Origin: Gammaproteobacteria bacterium MFB021
Lineage (GTDB): Bacteria > Pseudomonadota > Gammaproteobacteria > Pseudomonadales > Halomonadaceae
Length of the DNA stretch: 64,000 nucleotides
Assembly (NCBI GenBank): GCA_000737985.1
Contig: JNVT01000085.1
Coordinates: 45,228-109,227, forward strand
Direction: 5' to 3'
This document shows, piece after piece, positions 31,804-40,805 of the stretch. The stretch's first letter is position 1, and each line of letters begins with the position of its first letter. Below the pieces are notes generated by a model. The model saw nothing but the letters and a program-made list of their open reading frames with translations, was not told where the DNA came from and did no database searches. Both the position numbers and the translations under genes were made by a program.

Positions 31804-33036
31804 ATGGTCGATACATCTATCATCGTGCTCGGCGTCGTCATGTTCACCGTGATCGTGCTGGGTCTGGTCGCGGTGATTCTGGCCGCGCGCTCGCGGCTGG
31901 TGAGCAGCGGCGACGTGGCGATCGAGATCAATGGCGATCCCGACAACACCGTGACCACCCAGGCCGGCGGCAAGCTGCTGCAGACGCTGGCCGCCAATGG
32001 CATTTTCCTGTCGTCGGCGTGCGGCGGCGGCGGTACCTGCGCCCAGTGCAAGTGCCGGGTCCAGGAGGGCGGCGGCTCGATCCTGCCCACCGAGGAGTCG
32101 CACTTCACCATGCGCGAGAAGAACGAGGGCTGGCGTCTCTCGTGTCAGGTGCCGGTGAAGCAGGACATGAAGATCCGGGTGCCCGACGAGGTCTTCGGGG
32201 TGAAGAAGTGGGAGTGCGAGGTCATCGAGAACCCCAACGTCGCCACCTTCATCAAGGAGCTCAACCTCAAGTTGCCGGAGGGCGAGGAAGTGGCCTTCCG
32301 CGCCGGCGGCTACGTGCAGCTGGTGGCGCCGCCCTATGACGTCAAGTTCTCCGACTTCGATATCGAGAAGGAGTACCGGGGCGACTGGGAGAAGTTCGGG
32401 CTGTTCGACATCTCGTACAAGAACGACGAGGAGGTCATCCGCGCCTACTCGATGGCGAACTACCCGGAAGAGAAGGGTATTCTCAAGTTCAATATCCGTA
32501 TCGCCACGCCGCCGCCCAAGTCGAGCCATCCGCCGGGGCTTATGTCGACCTACGTGTTCAGTCTCAAGCCGGGTGACAAGGTCACGGTGATGGGGCCGTT
32601 CGGCGAGTTCTTCGCCAAGGACACCGACGCCGAGATGGTCTTCATCGGCGGTGGTGCCGGCATGGCGCCGATGCGCAGCCATATCTTCGACCAGCTCAAG
32701 CGCCTCAAGTCCAAGCGCAAGATGTCGTTCTGGTACGGCGCACGCTCCTGGCGCGAGACGTTCTACAACGAAGAGTACGACCAGCTGGCCGAGGAGTTCG
32801 ACAACTTCGACTGGCACCTGGCGCTCTCCGATCCGCTGCCGGAGGACAACTGGGAAGGCCCGACCGGGTTCATCCACAATGTTCTCTACGAGAACTATCT
32901 CAAGGACCATCCGGCGCCGGAGGACTGCGAGTACTACATGTGCGGGCCGCCGATGATGAACGCCTCGGTGATCAAGATGCTCACCGACCTCGGGGTCGAG
33001 CCCGAGAACATCATGCTGGATGATTTCGGCGGATGA
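31804..33036 (+). CDS. nqrF: Na+-NQR subunit F (NADH-oxidising flavoprotein)
   Basis: NqrF is the entry point for electrons: NADH to FAD to a 2Fe-2S cluster. The 410-residue protein has one N-terminal membrane helix (about residues 5-27), a 2Fe-2S ferredoxin domain with [14 protein letters not shown] and the fourth Cys in LSCQVP, then the ferredoxin-reductase-like FAD domain ([13 protein letters not shown]) and NAD domain ([29 protein letters not shown]). It overlaps apbE by 4 nt. Confidence 0.97.
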   Translation: MVDTSIIVLGVVMFTVIVLGLVAVILAARSRLVSSGDVAIEINGDPDNTVTTQAGGKLLQTLAANGIFLSSACGGGGTCAQCKCRVQEGGGSILPTEESHFTMREKNEGWRLSCQVPVKQDMKIRVPDEVFGVKKWECEVIENPNVATFIKELNLKLPEGEEVAFRAGGYVQLVAPPYDVKFSDFDIEKEYRGDWEKFGLFDISYKNDEEVIRAYSMANYPEEKGILKFNIRIATPPPKSSHPPGLMSTYVFSLKPGDKVTVMGPFGEFFAKDTDAEMVFIGGGAGMAPMRSHIFDQLKRLKSKRKMSFWYGARSWRETFYNEEYDQLAEEFDNFDWHLALSDPLPEDNWEGPTGFIHNVLYENYLKDHPAPEDCEYYMCGPPMMNASVIKMLTDLGVEPENIMLDDFGG

Positions 33037-34103
33037 CGCCGCGACCCACGCGCAAGATGGCAGGGCCAATCCTTCGGGGGTTGGCCCTGCTGTCGTTGGT
33101 CATGGCGATGGCCGTGGCGCTGGCCGGGTGCCAGCGTGAAGCGCAGGCCTATCGGCTCGAAGGGCCGATCTACGGCACCGGCTTTCATATCACCTTCTAC
33201 GGCGATTACGACGACGCCCAGCTGGCAAAGATCGAAAGCTCGGTCAAGGCGGCGCTCGAGCAGGTCGATCAGTTGATGTCGACCTACAAGCCCGACTCGG
33301 AGCTGTCGCGCTTCAACCGCGCGCCGGTGGGCGAACCCTTCACGCTGTCGCCGCAGACGGCGGCGGTGATCCGCGAGGCGATTCGCATCGGCAAGCTTTC
33401 CGATGGCGCCTTCGATGTCACCGTGGGCAGTGCGGTCAACCTGTGGGGGTTCGGCCCCGACAAGCATCCTGACCGGGTGCCGGACGATGCCCAGATCGCC
33501 CAGGCGCTGGAGGCGGTGGACTACCGTGCGCTGAAGCTCGATGGCAACACCCTGACCAAGACCAAGCCGGTCTACGTCGATCTCTCGGGGATCGCCAAGG
33601 GGTATGGTGTCGATCAGGCGGCCCGGGCGCTCGAGGCCGCCGGGGTGGAGCGCTATCTGGTCGAGGTCGGCGGCGAGATCCGAACCCATGGCGACAAGCC
33701 CGGCGGCGAGCCGTGGCGGATCGCGGTGGAAAAGCCGCTCTCGTACGAGCGCAGCGTGCAGCGTATCATTGAACTCGACGCCGCCGCCGTCGCCACCTCG
33801 GGGGACTATCGCAACTACTTCGAGGACGACGGCGAGCGCTATTCACACACCATCGATCCGCGCACCGGACGGCCGATCAAGCATCATCTGGTGTCGGTGA
33901 CGGTCATCGCCGCCGATTGCATGACCGCGGACGCCCTGGCCACGGCGGTCGATGTGCTCGGTCCCGAGGCGGGTCTGGAGATGGCTCAGCGGGAGAAGCT
34001 CGCGGTCTATCTGGTGGTCAAGACGGCCGATGGGTTCGAGACGCGGGCGTCCGACGCCTTTCAGGCTTATCTCGCGGATGCCGAAGAGGAGACGCAATCA
34101 TGA
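33033..34103 (+). CDS. apbE: FAD:protein FMN transferase (ApbE)
   Basis: ApbE attaches FMN from FAD to Thr/Ser of NqrB and NqrC on the periplasmic side. The 356-residue protein has a lipoprotein signal ending at VALAGC (Cys33). ApbE signatures are [29 protein letters not shown], and [20 protein letters not shown] with the metal-binding residues. Its position inside the nqr operon, overlapping nqrF and nqrM by 4 nt each, ties it directly to NQR maturation. Confidence 0.96.
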   Translation: MTPRPTRKMAGPILRGLALLSLVMAMAVALAGCQREAQAYRLEGPIYGTGFHITFYGDYDDAQLAKIESSVKAALEQVDQLMSTYKPDSELSRFNRAPVGEPFTLSPQTAAVIREAIRIGKLSDGAFDVTVGSAVNLWGFGPDKHPDRVPDDAQIAQALEAVDYRALKLDGNTLTKTKPVYVDLSGIAKGYGVDQAARALEAAGVERYLVEVGGEIRTHGDKPGGEPWRIAVEKPLSYERSVQRIIELDAAAVATSGDYRNYFEDDGERYSHTIDPRTGRPIKHHLVSVTVIAADCMTADALATAVDVLGPEAGLEMAQREKLAVYLVVKTADGFETRASDAFQAYLADAEEETQS

Positions 34104-34357
34104 CGATCTGGATTCTGGCCTTTGCGCTCATGCTGCTGCTGGTCGCCGGTATGGCGATCGGTGTCATCCTGGGGCGCAAGCCGATCAGCGGTTCCTGCGG
34201 GGGGCTCAATACCCTGGGGTTGAAGAATGGCTGTGAGATCTGCGGCGGCAACGACCAGGTGTGCGAGGAAGAGAGCCGCAAGAACGCGGTCGGCGCGCGC
34301 CGGCGCAGCGACGAGAACCGCGGTGCCGATCTCGGCTACGACGCCGTCAAGCGCTGA
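34100..34357 (+). CDS. nqrM: Na+-NQR maturation protein NqrM
   Basis: NqrM (DUF539) is needed to assemble NQR and is proposed to help deliver iron for the NqrD/E centre. This 85-residue protein has one N-terminal membrane helix (about residues 4-24) and the four conserved cysteines in SCGGLNTLG, CEICGGNDQVC. ATG 34100 overlaps the apbE stop by 4 nt. The rest of the long open frame upstream of this ATG is an apbE shadow. It is the last gene of the operon. Confidence 0.95.
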   Translation: MTIWILAFALMLLLVAGMAIGVILGRKPISGSCGGLNTLGLKNGCEICGGNDQVCEEESRKNAVGARRRSDENRGADLGYDAVKR

Positions 34358-34494
34358 GCCGGCGCGCCGTGTGGCGGTCTTGGCGCTTGTTTCCAAAGCC
34401 TCTGACGCCCAGTCCCCGATGAGCCCACTTCGCCGAGCGGGGGAAAGGGGCCCTTGGGCTCTGCACTGAGAGTAGCTACCCGCCGGCTGGCGGT

Positions 34495-34531
34495 CCGGTG
34501 CGGTCGTGATGACGACCGCACCGGCGTTTTT
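34495..34531 (+). terminator. Strong intrinsic terminator between nqrM and sthA
   Basis: CCGGTGCGGTCGT (34495-34507), loop GATG, ACGACCGCACCGG (34512-34524), then CG and TTTTT (34527-34531). A perfect 13-bp stem. It is 137 nt after nqrM but only 46 nt before the sthA ATG, so it may end the nqr transcript or act as a leader terminator for sthA. Confidence 0.9.
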
Positions 34532-34577
34532 GCCCACCATCTTCAGAATCAGCCAAGTCAAGGAGCAGGCGAAACCC

Positions 34578-35969
34578 ATGGCAGTCTACAACTACGATGT
34601 CGTCGTGATCGGTTCGGGCCCCGCCGGGGAGAGTGCCGCCATCAATGCGGCCAAGCACGGTCAGCGGGTCGCGGTGGTCGAGCGACAGTCGTCGGTAGGC
34701 GGGAACTGCACCCACTGGGGCACGATCCCCTCCAAGGCGCTGCGGCATCAGGTCAAGCAGATCATGCAGTTCAACACCAACCGCATGTTCCGCGATATCG
34801 GCGAACCGCGCTGGTTCTCGTTTCCCAAGGTACTCGAGCGTTCGCGGGTCACCATCGATCAGCAGGTCGAACTGCGTACCAAGTTCTATTCGCGCAACCG
34901 CATCGATCTGTTCTTCGGCACCGCGCGCTTCCGTGACGAAAACACCGTGGTGGTGCGTGACAACCACGAGGGGGTCGAAGAGCTGAGCGCACGCCAGTTC
35001 GTGATCGCTACCGGTTCGCGCCCGTATCGGCCGGCGGACGTCAACTTCCGCCATCCGCGTATCTACTGTTCGGACACCGTGCTGGGCCTATCGCACACGC
35101 CGCGCACGCTGATCATCTACGGCGCCGGGGTGATCGGCTCCGAGTACGCCTCGATCTTCTCGGGGCTCGGGGTCAAGGTCGATCTGATCGATACCCGCGA
35201 GCGGCTGCTGTCGTTTCTGGATGACGAGATCAGCGACGCGCTCTCCTACGAGCTGCGCAACAACGGCGTGCTGATCCGGCACAACGAGGAGTACCGCAGC
35301 GTCGAGGGCGACGAGTCGGGCGTGGTGGTCAATCTCGAGTCGGGCAAGCGGCTGCGCGCCGACGCCTTCCTGTGGGCCAACGGGCGTACCGGTAACACCG
35401 ACGAACTGGGGCTGGAGACGATCGGCCTCGAGCCCAACGGCCGTGGCCAGCTACAGGTCGACGACCACTACCGCACCGCGATCCCGCACATCTATGCGGT
35501 GGGCGATGTGATCGGCTGGCCGAGCCTGGCCAGTGCCGCCTACGACCAGGGGCGCAACGCCAGTGACGAGTTCCTGGGCGGCGATTTCCGCTTTGTCGAC
35601 GATATCCCCACCGGCATCTACACCATTCCCGAGATCAGCTCGGTGGGCAAGACCGAGCGCGAGCTGACCGAGGCCAAGGTGCCCTACGAGGTGGCCCAGG
35701 CGTTCTTCAAGGATACCGCTCGGGCGCAGATCACCGGCGACACCGCCGGCATGCTCAAGATCCTGTTCCATCGCGAGTCCCTGGCGATCTTGGGCATCCA
35801 CTGCTTCGGTGACCAGGCCTCCGAGATCGTGCACATCGGTCAGGCGATCATGCAGCAGCAGGGCGAGGCCAATACCCTGCGCTACTTCATCAATACCACC
35901 TTCAACTATCCCACCATGGCCGAGGCCTACCGCATCGCTGCGCAGAACGGGCTCAACCGGCTGTTCTGA
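34578..35969 (+). CDS. sthA: Soluble pyridine nucleotide transhydrogenase
   Basis: SthA is a cytosolic FAD flavoprotein that mainly re-oxidises NADPH with NAD+. The 463-residue protein belongs to the disulfide reductase fold ([20 protein letters not shown]). At the usual redox disulfide it reads [13 protein letters not shown], so the second Cys is Thr, which is normal for Sth. The second nucleotide-binding motif [16 protein letters not shown] and the C-terminal dimerisation domain are complete. ATG 34578 follows AAGGAG. The neighbouring nqr operon consumes NADH, so the pair handles NAD(P)H balance. Confidence 0.96.
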   Translation: MAVYNYDVVVIGSGPAGESAAINAAKHGQRVAVVERQSSVGGNCTHWGTIPSKALRHQVKQIMQFNTNRMFRDIGEPRWFSFPKVLERSRVTIDQQVELRTKFYSRNRIDLFFGTARFRDENTVVVRDNHEGVEELSARQFVIATGSRPYRPADVNFRHPRIYCSDTVLGLSHTPRTLIIYGAGVIGSEYASIFSGLGVKVDLIDTRERLLSFLDDEISDALSYELRNNGVLIRHNEEYRSVEGDESGVVVNLESGKRLRADAFLWANGRTGNTDELGLETIGLEPNGRGQLQVDDHYRTAIPHIYAVGDVIGWPSLASAAYDQGRNASDEFLGGDFRFVDDIPTGIYTIPEISSVGKTERELTEAKVPYEVAQAFFKDTARAQITGDTAGMLKILFHRESLAILGIHCFGDQASEIVHIGQAIMQQQGEANTLRYFINTTFNYPTMAEAYRIAAQNGLNRLF

Positions 35970-35991
35970 CGCACCTGGCCGATGGTCTTCC

Positions 35992-36951
35992 TCAGCGCCC
36001 GGCCTTGTCGCCGGGCGCTGGCGTTTCTACTTCTTGCGCGGCGCTGTCGCGTGCCTTCCGCTCGCGCGCTTCGGCCAGCTGCAGTGCTGGATTGCGGTAG
36101 CGGTAGACCCGCAGGCTGGGCAGGAAGGGGTCGTCCTCCAGGCGCTGGTCCGAACGCTTGGCTCGGGTGCGGCTCGCCGGCGGCTGCAGCGGCGGGGCGT
36201 TATGGTTGGGCAGCCGGAGAGCCGGGTCGGGAATGAACAGCGGTAGCGGCAGGTTCATGGCGCGCCGCTGCCGGCCATCCGCCAGCGCCTCGCGGAAGAA
36301 CAGGTTGGCACGCATCACCGGGGCCTGATTCTGGATCTGCGCCAGCGGTTCGTCGCTGGGGATATCGCCCAGCTTGCGCAGTTGGATGCGGATATGGGCG
36401 CCGGCTGAATCCATGCGCGCCAGCCGCGCCTCGGCCTCGGCCACGCTCAGGCGTTTGATCGAGCGCCCGCTGGTATACCATGCCAGGCGCACCCGGGAGA
36501 GCGGGGCGTCAGCGATCGGCAGCTGGCGCCAGCACTGCTTGAGATGCAGCCGCGCCAGCCCCTGGCCGCGCAGATGGTCGTGCAGCGCTGGATGGCGAAA
36601 GGGCAGCACCGCCTTGATTTCGGGCACCAGCCGCGGCGCGGCTTCGCGGATGTGCTTGAGGGTGGCGGCGAAGCGCGCCTTGGCGGCATTGACCGCCTCG
36701 ACGGCACTCATCAGCTCGGGGCCGGCGACGATCAGCCCGATATAGTTACGCGTCTCGCGCCCGTCCTGACCGTCCTGGTACCAGAAGTCGGTCAGCGCGC
36801 GGCGCAGCCAGGCCGCGTCGACGGGGGTATCGCCCAGCGCCCAGGCGGGCGTCGGCGCTTCGGTGTAGGTGTTGGCGAGCCGATCGGTGGCGGCGATCAG
36901 CTCGTCGAAGTCGGATTCCAGCTCGGCCAGCAGCCGGTATTGCAGTTCCAT
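35992..36951 (-). CDS. tus: Tus-like DNA replication terminus site-binding protein
   Basis: Tus proteins bind Ter sites and stop replication forks from one side. This 319-residue protein aligns by eye with E. coli Tus (309 aa) in the central domain: VRLAWYTSGRSIKRLS here against RFGWANKHIIKNL in Tus, with VNAAKARFAATLKHIREAAP matching the helix before it. Near the C-terminus, DPFLPSLRVYRYR fits Tus PLRLIIPRLHLYV. An extra Arg/Lys/Glu-rich tail of about 35 residues follows. I chose ATG 36951 (GGAGG 6 nt upstream); TTG 36978 would add nine residues. It is monocistronic and convergent with sthA. Overall similarity is low, so DNA specificity may differ from E. coli. Confidence 0.8.
   Translation of the reverse strand: MELQYRLLAELESDFDELIAATDRLANTYTEAPTPAWALGDTPVDAAWLRRALTDFWYQDGQDGRETRNYIGLIVAGPELMSAVEAVNAAKARFAATLKHIREAAPRLVPEIKAVLPFRHPALHDHLRGQGLARLHLKQCWRQLPIADAPLSRVRLAWYTSGRSIKRLSVAEAEARLARMDSAGAHIRIQLRKLGDIPSDEPLAQIQNQAPVMRANLFFREALADGRQRRAMNLPLPLFIPDPALRLPNHNAPPLQPPASRTRAKRSDQRLEDDPFLPSLRVYRYRNPALQLAEARERKARDSAAQEVETPAPGDKAGR
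35993..36020. terminator. Hairpin shared by the sthA and Tus-like 3' ends
   Basis: CAGCGCCCGGC (35993-36003), loop CTTGTC, GCCGGGCGCTG (36010-36020): a perfect 11-bp stem. On the plus strand it follows the sthA stop by 23 nt and precedes a weak T-rich stretch (GCGTTTCT). On the minus strand it encodes the last residues of the Tus-like protein. Confidence 0.55.
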
Positions 36952-36978
36952 GATCGCCTCCGCGATGGTTTGGATCAA

Positions 36979-37007
36979 TTTATACCGTTATCTTGATATA
37001 TGTCCAA
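36979..37007 (-). promoter_or_regulatory. Candidate promoter of the Tus-like gene
   Basis: On the minus strand TTGGAC (37002-37007), a 17-bp spacer, and TATAAA (36979-36984). The -10 matches five of six bases. The -35 region lies within GTTGGACATA, the complement of a loosely Ter-like TATGTCCAAC. Confidence 0.45.
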
Positions 37008-37181
37008 CGGCTCGGTAGCGAATCGTCGGGCATGGGGAGTTGGCTGATGGAACTTGGCTGATGGGATGGTGTGTATCTGGGCACCGAGAGCGAAGGGGGG
37101 CTACGGCGGCGACATCACGAACCCACAAGGCGAGGTTCGCGTGATGCACCGAAAAGGCAATACTTTCAACCGGAAGGGTAT

Positions 37182-37212
37182 CGGCCGGCCGTGACGCAAG
37201 CACGGCCGGCCG
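37182..37212 (-). terminator. Long GC-rich hairpin after aguB
   Basis: CGGCCGGCCGTG (37182-37193), a 7-nt loop, CACGGCCGGCCG (37201-37212): a perfect 12-bp stem, 18 nt beyond the aguB stop on the minus strand. It lacks a proper U-tract. Confidence 0.6.
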
Positions 37213-37230
37213 TATGGTGCACGCGATGGT

Positions 37231-38130
37231 TCAGCGGTCGCGATAGCGCTTGGTCAGGTCGCCGTAGGCGTCGACACGCCGATCGCGCAGGTAGGGCCAC
37301 ATGCGGCGCACGTGTTCGCTGCGGCGCATGTCCAGCTCGACCAGCAGGTTTTCGCTCTCCTCGCCGGCGTGGGCGAGCAGTTCGCCCTGCGGGCCGCAGA
37401 TGAAGCTGCCGCCCCAGAAATCGATGCCGTCGCTCACCTTGGCCAGATCCGGCTCATGCCCGACCCGGTTGGCGACTACCACCGGCAGGCCGTTGGCCAC
37501 GCCGTGGGCGCGCTGGATCAGGGTCCAGGCATCCTTCTGGCGCTGTTTCTCGGCCTGGTCATCCGGCGGATGCCAGCCGATCGCCGTGGGATAGAGCAGC
37601 AGGTCGGCACCCGCCAGCGCCATCAGACGCGCGGCTTCCGGATACCACTGATCCCAGCACACCAGCACGCCGAGACGACCCACCGAGGTGTCGATCGGCT
37701 CGAAGCCCTGGCGTTCGTCGCCGTCGCCGGGGGTGAAATAGAATTTTTCGTAGAAGCCCGGATCGTCGGGGATATGCATCTTGCGATAGTGGCCCACGCG
37801 GCCCTTGGCGCGATCCATCACCACCGCGGTGTTGTGATAGACCCCGGCGGCGCGGCGCTCGAAGATCGAGCCGACGATGACGATATCGAGCTCGCGCGCA
37901 AGCTCCGCCAGCGCCTGGGAGGTGGGGCCGTCCAGCGGTTCGGCCAGATCGAACAGCTCCGCGTCCTCGCACTGACAGAAGTAGTGCGTAGCGTGCAGCT
38001 CCTGCAGCAGCACCAGCTCGGCGCCCTGTGCGGCGAGCTCGCGCACACCCGCGGTGCTGGCGGCGAGGCTCTGCTGCTTGTCGGGCCACGCCTGCTGTTG
38101 AACCAGGCCGACCTTGAGTGTCTTCGACAT
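37231..38130 (-). CDS. aguB: N-carbamoylputrescine amidase
   Basis: AguB hydrolyses N-carbamoylputrescine to putrescine, CO2 and ammonia. The 299-residue protein is a nitrilase-superfamily enzyme with the Glu-Lys-Cys triad: Glu in LLQELHATHYFCQ, Lys in YRKMHIPDDPGFYEKFYF, and C158 in GVLVCWDQWYPEAARLM. The ATG has a strong AGGAGGGAG upstream. It lies 87 nt after aguA on the same strand, so the two form an agmatine-to-putrescine pathway. No AguR-type regulator is adjacent. Confidence 0.95.
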   Translation of the reverse strand: MSKTLKVGLVQQQAWPDKQQSLAASTAGVRELAAQGAELVLLQELHATHYFCQCEDAELFDLAEPLDGPTSQALAELARELDIVIVGSIFERRAAGVYHNTAVVMDRAKGRVGHYRKMHIPDDPGFYEKFYFTPGDGDERQGFEPIDTSVGRLGVLVCWDQWYPEAARLMALAGADLLLYPTAIGWHPPDDQAEKQRQKDAWTLIQRAHGVANGLPVVVANRVGHEPDLAKVSDGIDFWGGSFICGPQGELLAHAGEESENLLVELDMRRSEHVRRMWPYLRDRRVDAYGDLTKRYRDR

Positions 38131-38217
38131 GCTCCCTCCTTATGGTGGGACGTGGTGACGATGTGGTGCCATGAGCGCATGGCGATAGCGCTGAAGCGCG
38201 GTTGATCGACGCCGGAT

Positions 38218-39291
38218 TCAGTCGGCGTCTGCTGCCAACAGCGTGGGCGCGAGCGACCCGCGTGGCAACTGCATGGTCAGGCAGTGCAGGCTGCCATGCT
38301 GGCGGATCACGGCGCGACAGTCGATCGGAATCAGGTCGCGGTCGGGGAAGGCTGCCTTCAGCACCTCCAGAGCGCGGAAGTCGGCCGCGTCGCCGTAGGT
38401 CGGTACCAGCACCGCGCCGTTGATGATCAGGAAGTTGGCGTAGGTGGCCGGCAGACGATGCCCGTCGTCGGGGTCGTGGCAGGGCTTGGGCCAGGGGAGC
38501 GCGAACAGCCGATAGGGCGAGCCATCCTCGCGGCGCAGCGCCTTGATCTCACGCTCCATGGCGGCGAGCTCGGCGTAGTGCGGGTCGCTGGGGTCGTCGC
38601 AGCGCACGTAGGCGATGCTCGCTGCGTCGCAGAAGCGCGCCAGGGTGTCGATATGACTATCGGTGTCGTCACCCTCGAGATGGCCATGCGCCAGCCATAG
38701 CACCCGCGTAGCGCCGAGATCACGGCATAGACGCGTCTCGACCGCATCGCGATCGAGGTGCGGGTTGCGGTTGGGATTGAGCAGGCAGGCGCTGGTGGTC
38801 AGCAGCGTGCCCTCGCCGTCGCTGTCGATGGCGCCGCCTTCGAGCACCAGATCCTGGCTCTCGAGCGGTGCCTGAAACACGCCCTGGGCGGCCAGCGCGC
38901 GGCTGAGCCGATCGTCGCGTGCCGCTTCGAACTTGCCGCCCCAGCCGGTGAAGACGTAGTCGAGCAGGGTGATCGCGCCATCGCGGGAGACCGCGATCGG
39001 GCCATGGTCGCGGGCCCAGGTGTCGTCGCTGTCGGCGATGACCAGGGCGCGCCGCCCGGGAGCGACGCCGAGGGCGTCGAAGCGCTGCGTCAGGCGCTCG
39101 CACTGGGCGGCGTCATGGACGCACACCAGCACCGGCTGATAGCGCGCGATCGCCACCACCATCGTCTCCAGCGTCGCTTCGATGGTGTCGAGCAGCGGTG
39201 CCCAGTCGCTGGTAGGCGTGGGCCAGGTCAGTTGCACGGCATCCTGGGGATGCCACTCCGGAAGCAGGCGCAGGGTCAAGGCGGTCTCCAT
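38218..39291 (-). CDS. aguA: Agmatine deiminase
   Basis: AguA converts agmatine to N-carbamoylputrescine, the substrate of AguB. The 357-residue protein belongs to the Porphyromonas-type peptidylarginine deiminase/agmatine deiminase family. The catalytic Cys is C337 in GSLHCLTMQLPRG, with WARDHGPIAV and LEGGAIDSDGEGT forming the guanidine-binding pocket. I chose ATG 39291 (METALTLRLLPEWHPQDA); the frame upstream lacks family sequence. First gene of the aguA-aguB unit. Confidence 0.94.
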   Translation of the reverse strand: METALTLRLLPEWHPQDAVQLTWPTPTSDWAPLLDTIEATLETMVVAIARYQPVLVCVHDAAQCERLTQRFDALGVAPGRRALVIADSDDTWARDHGPIAVSRDGAITLLDYVFTGWGGKFEAARDDRLSRALAAQGVFQAPLESQDLVLEGGAIDSDGEGTLLTTSACLLNPNRNPHLDRDAVETRLCRDLGATRVLWLAHGHLEGDDTDSHIDTLARFCDAASIAYVRCDDPSDPHYAELAAMEREIKALRREDGSPYRLFALPWPKPCHDPDDGHRLPATYANFLIINGAVLVPTYGDAADFRALEVLKAAFPDRDLIPIDCRAVIRQHGSLHCLTMQLPRGSLAPTLLAADAD

Positions 39292-39563
39292 GGCGCGCGG
39301 CGGCGAGTGATGGCAAGGATGCCGGGGGACGCGGCATTTTAGGACTTGCCCGGCGTGATGCAAGCGCGATTTGGCGGCGCGCTTGGGGAACCGCGGGCGG
39401 GCTGGCGGCGTCTCAGTCCTGGTCGCTAGTCTAGCCTTTTACGGTTACCGGACAAGTCATCGCACGCGGCCGGTCATGATGCGTGATTGCGACGCCTATC
39501 CAGCGTTTGCGGGGCGCATCAAAACCCGTAACATGAGGCGCTGCTGACAAGGAAGCCAACCTG
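39292..39563. other. Divergent intergenic region aguA / lolC
   Basis: About 270 bp holding the promoters of both units. I cannot identify a good -35/-10 pair. The lolC ribosome binding site AAGGAAG lies about 9 nt before its ATG. No gene or strong repeat seen. Confidence 0.4.
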
Positions 39564-40805
39564 ATGCTCGACCGTTTACCCTTTCTGGTGGGCCTGCGAT
39601 ATGTGCGGGCCAAACGCCGGAACCACTTCATTTCCTTCATTTCGCTGACCTCGATGCTGGGCCTGGCCCTGGGTGTGGCGGTGCTCATTCTGGTGCTCTC
39701 GGTGATGAACGGTTTCGATCACGAGCTGCGCACTCGGGTGCTGGGCATGGTGCCGCATTCGCGCATCGAGCAGCAGGGCGGCATGCGCGACTGGAAGGCG
39801 CTGGCCGAGCGGGTTAGCCAGCATCGTGACGTCGTCGCGGTAGCGCCCTACGTGCAGCAGCAGGGCATGTTCTCCGCCGCCGGGCGCACCCAGGGGGCGC
39901 TGGTGACCGGTATCCAGCCGGAATACGAGCGCAAGGTGTCGATCATCGGCCAGCACATGCAGGCAGGCTCCCTCGACGATCTGACGCCGGGCAGTTGGAA
40001 CGTAATCCTGGGCGACCTGCTGGCGCGCAATCTGGGCGTGGGGGTCGGCGACCGCGTGACGCTGCTGGTGCCGGAAGCGTCGATCACCCCAGGCGGCGTG
40101 TTCCCGCGGCTCAAGCGCTTCACCGTCAGCGGCATCTTCAAGGTCGGAGCCGATCTCGACGCCAATCTGGCCTACGCCAACATCGAGGACATGCAGGCGC
40201 TGGCGCGTCTCGGCGACAAGGTCGATGGCCTGCGTCTGGAACTCGACGATCTGTTCAAGGCCGGCCCTGTGACCCGCGATATCGTCAGCTCTCTAGGGGC
40301 CGGCTACCGCGGTCTGGACTGGACCTACACCCACGGCAATCTGTTCCAGGCGATCCAGATGGAGAAGCACATGATCGGCCTGCTGCTGATGGTGATCGTG
40401 GCCGTGGCGGCGTTCAATATCGTCTCGACGCTGGTGATGGTGGTCACCGACAAGCACGCCGATATCGCCATTCTGCGCACCATTGGTGCGACGCCACGCT
40501 CGATCATGGGTATCTTCGTGGTCCAGGGCCTGGCGATCGGCATTATCGGCATCGTGCTCGGGGTGGTCGCGGGCATCGCGCTGGCCCTGAGCGTGTCCGA
40601 TATCATCGCCTGGTTCCAGTCGGTGACCGGTATCCAGTTCCTCGACCCCAACGTCTATTTCATCAGCTATCTGCCATCGCGACTGGAGTGGGACGATGTC
40701 TGGGTGATCGTCTCCAGCGCGTTCGTGCTGACCTTCATCTCGACGCTCTATCCCGCCTGGCGGGCGGCCCGAATCCAGCCCGCGGAGGTGCTGCGCTATG
40801 AGTGA
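39564..40805 (+). CDS. lolC: Lipoprotein-releasing ABC transporter permease (LolC/LolE family)
   Basis: This inner-membrane subunit extracts mature outer-membrane lipoproteins and passes them to LolA. The 413-residue protein has the MacB/FtsX-like layout: one N-terminal helix (about residues 25-48), a large periplasmic domain, and three C-terminal helices (NIVSTLVMVVTDKHADIAIL, IFVVQGLAIGIIGIVLGVVA, last near WVIVSSAFVLTFISTLYPAW). It overlaps lolD by 8 nt. No second permease gene follows lolD, unlike E. coli or Pseudomonas, so it could be the single-type LolF; the symbol is tentative. Confidence 0.9.
   Translation: MLDRLPFLVGLRYVRAKRRNHFISFISLTSMLGLALGVAVLILVLSVMNGFDHELRTRVLGMVPHSRIEQQGGMRDWKALAERVSQHRDVVAVAPYVQQQGMFSAAGRTQGALVTGIQPEYERKVSIIGQHMQAGSLDDLTPGSWNVILGDLLARNLGVGVGDRVTLLVPEASITPGGVFPRLKRFTVSGIFKVGADLDANLAYANIEDMQALARLGDKVDGLRLELDDLFKAGPVTRDIVSSLGAGYRGLDWTYTHGNLFQAIQMEKHMIGLLLMVIVAVAAFNIVSTLVMVVTDKHADIAILRTIGATPRSIMGIFVVQGLAIGIIGIVLGVVAGIALALSVSDIIAWFQSVTGIQFLDPNVYFISYLPSRLEWDDVWVIVSSAFVLTFISTLYPAWRAARIQPAEVLRYE

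Noticed and set aside
34734..34770. Missing second redox cysteine in SthA (Thr in [13 protein letters not shown])
   Set aside because: This substitution is normal for soluble transhydrogenases and is not a defect.
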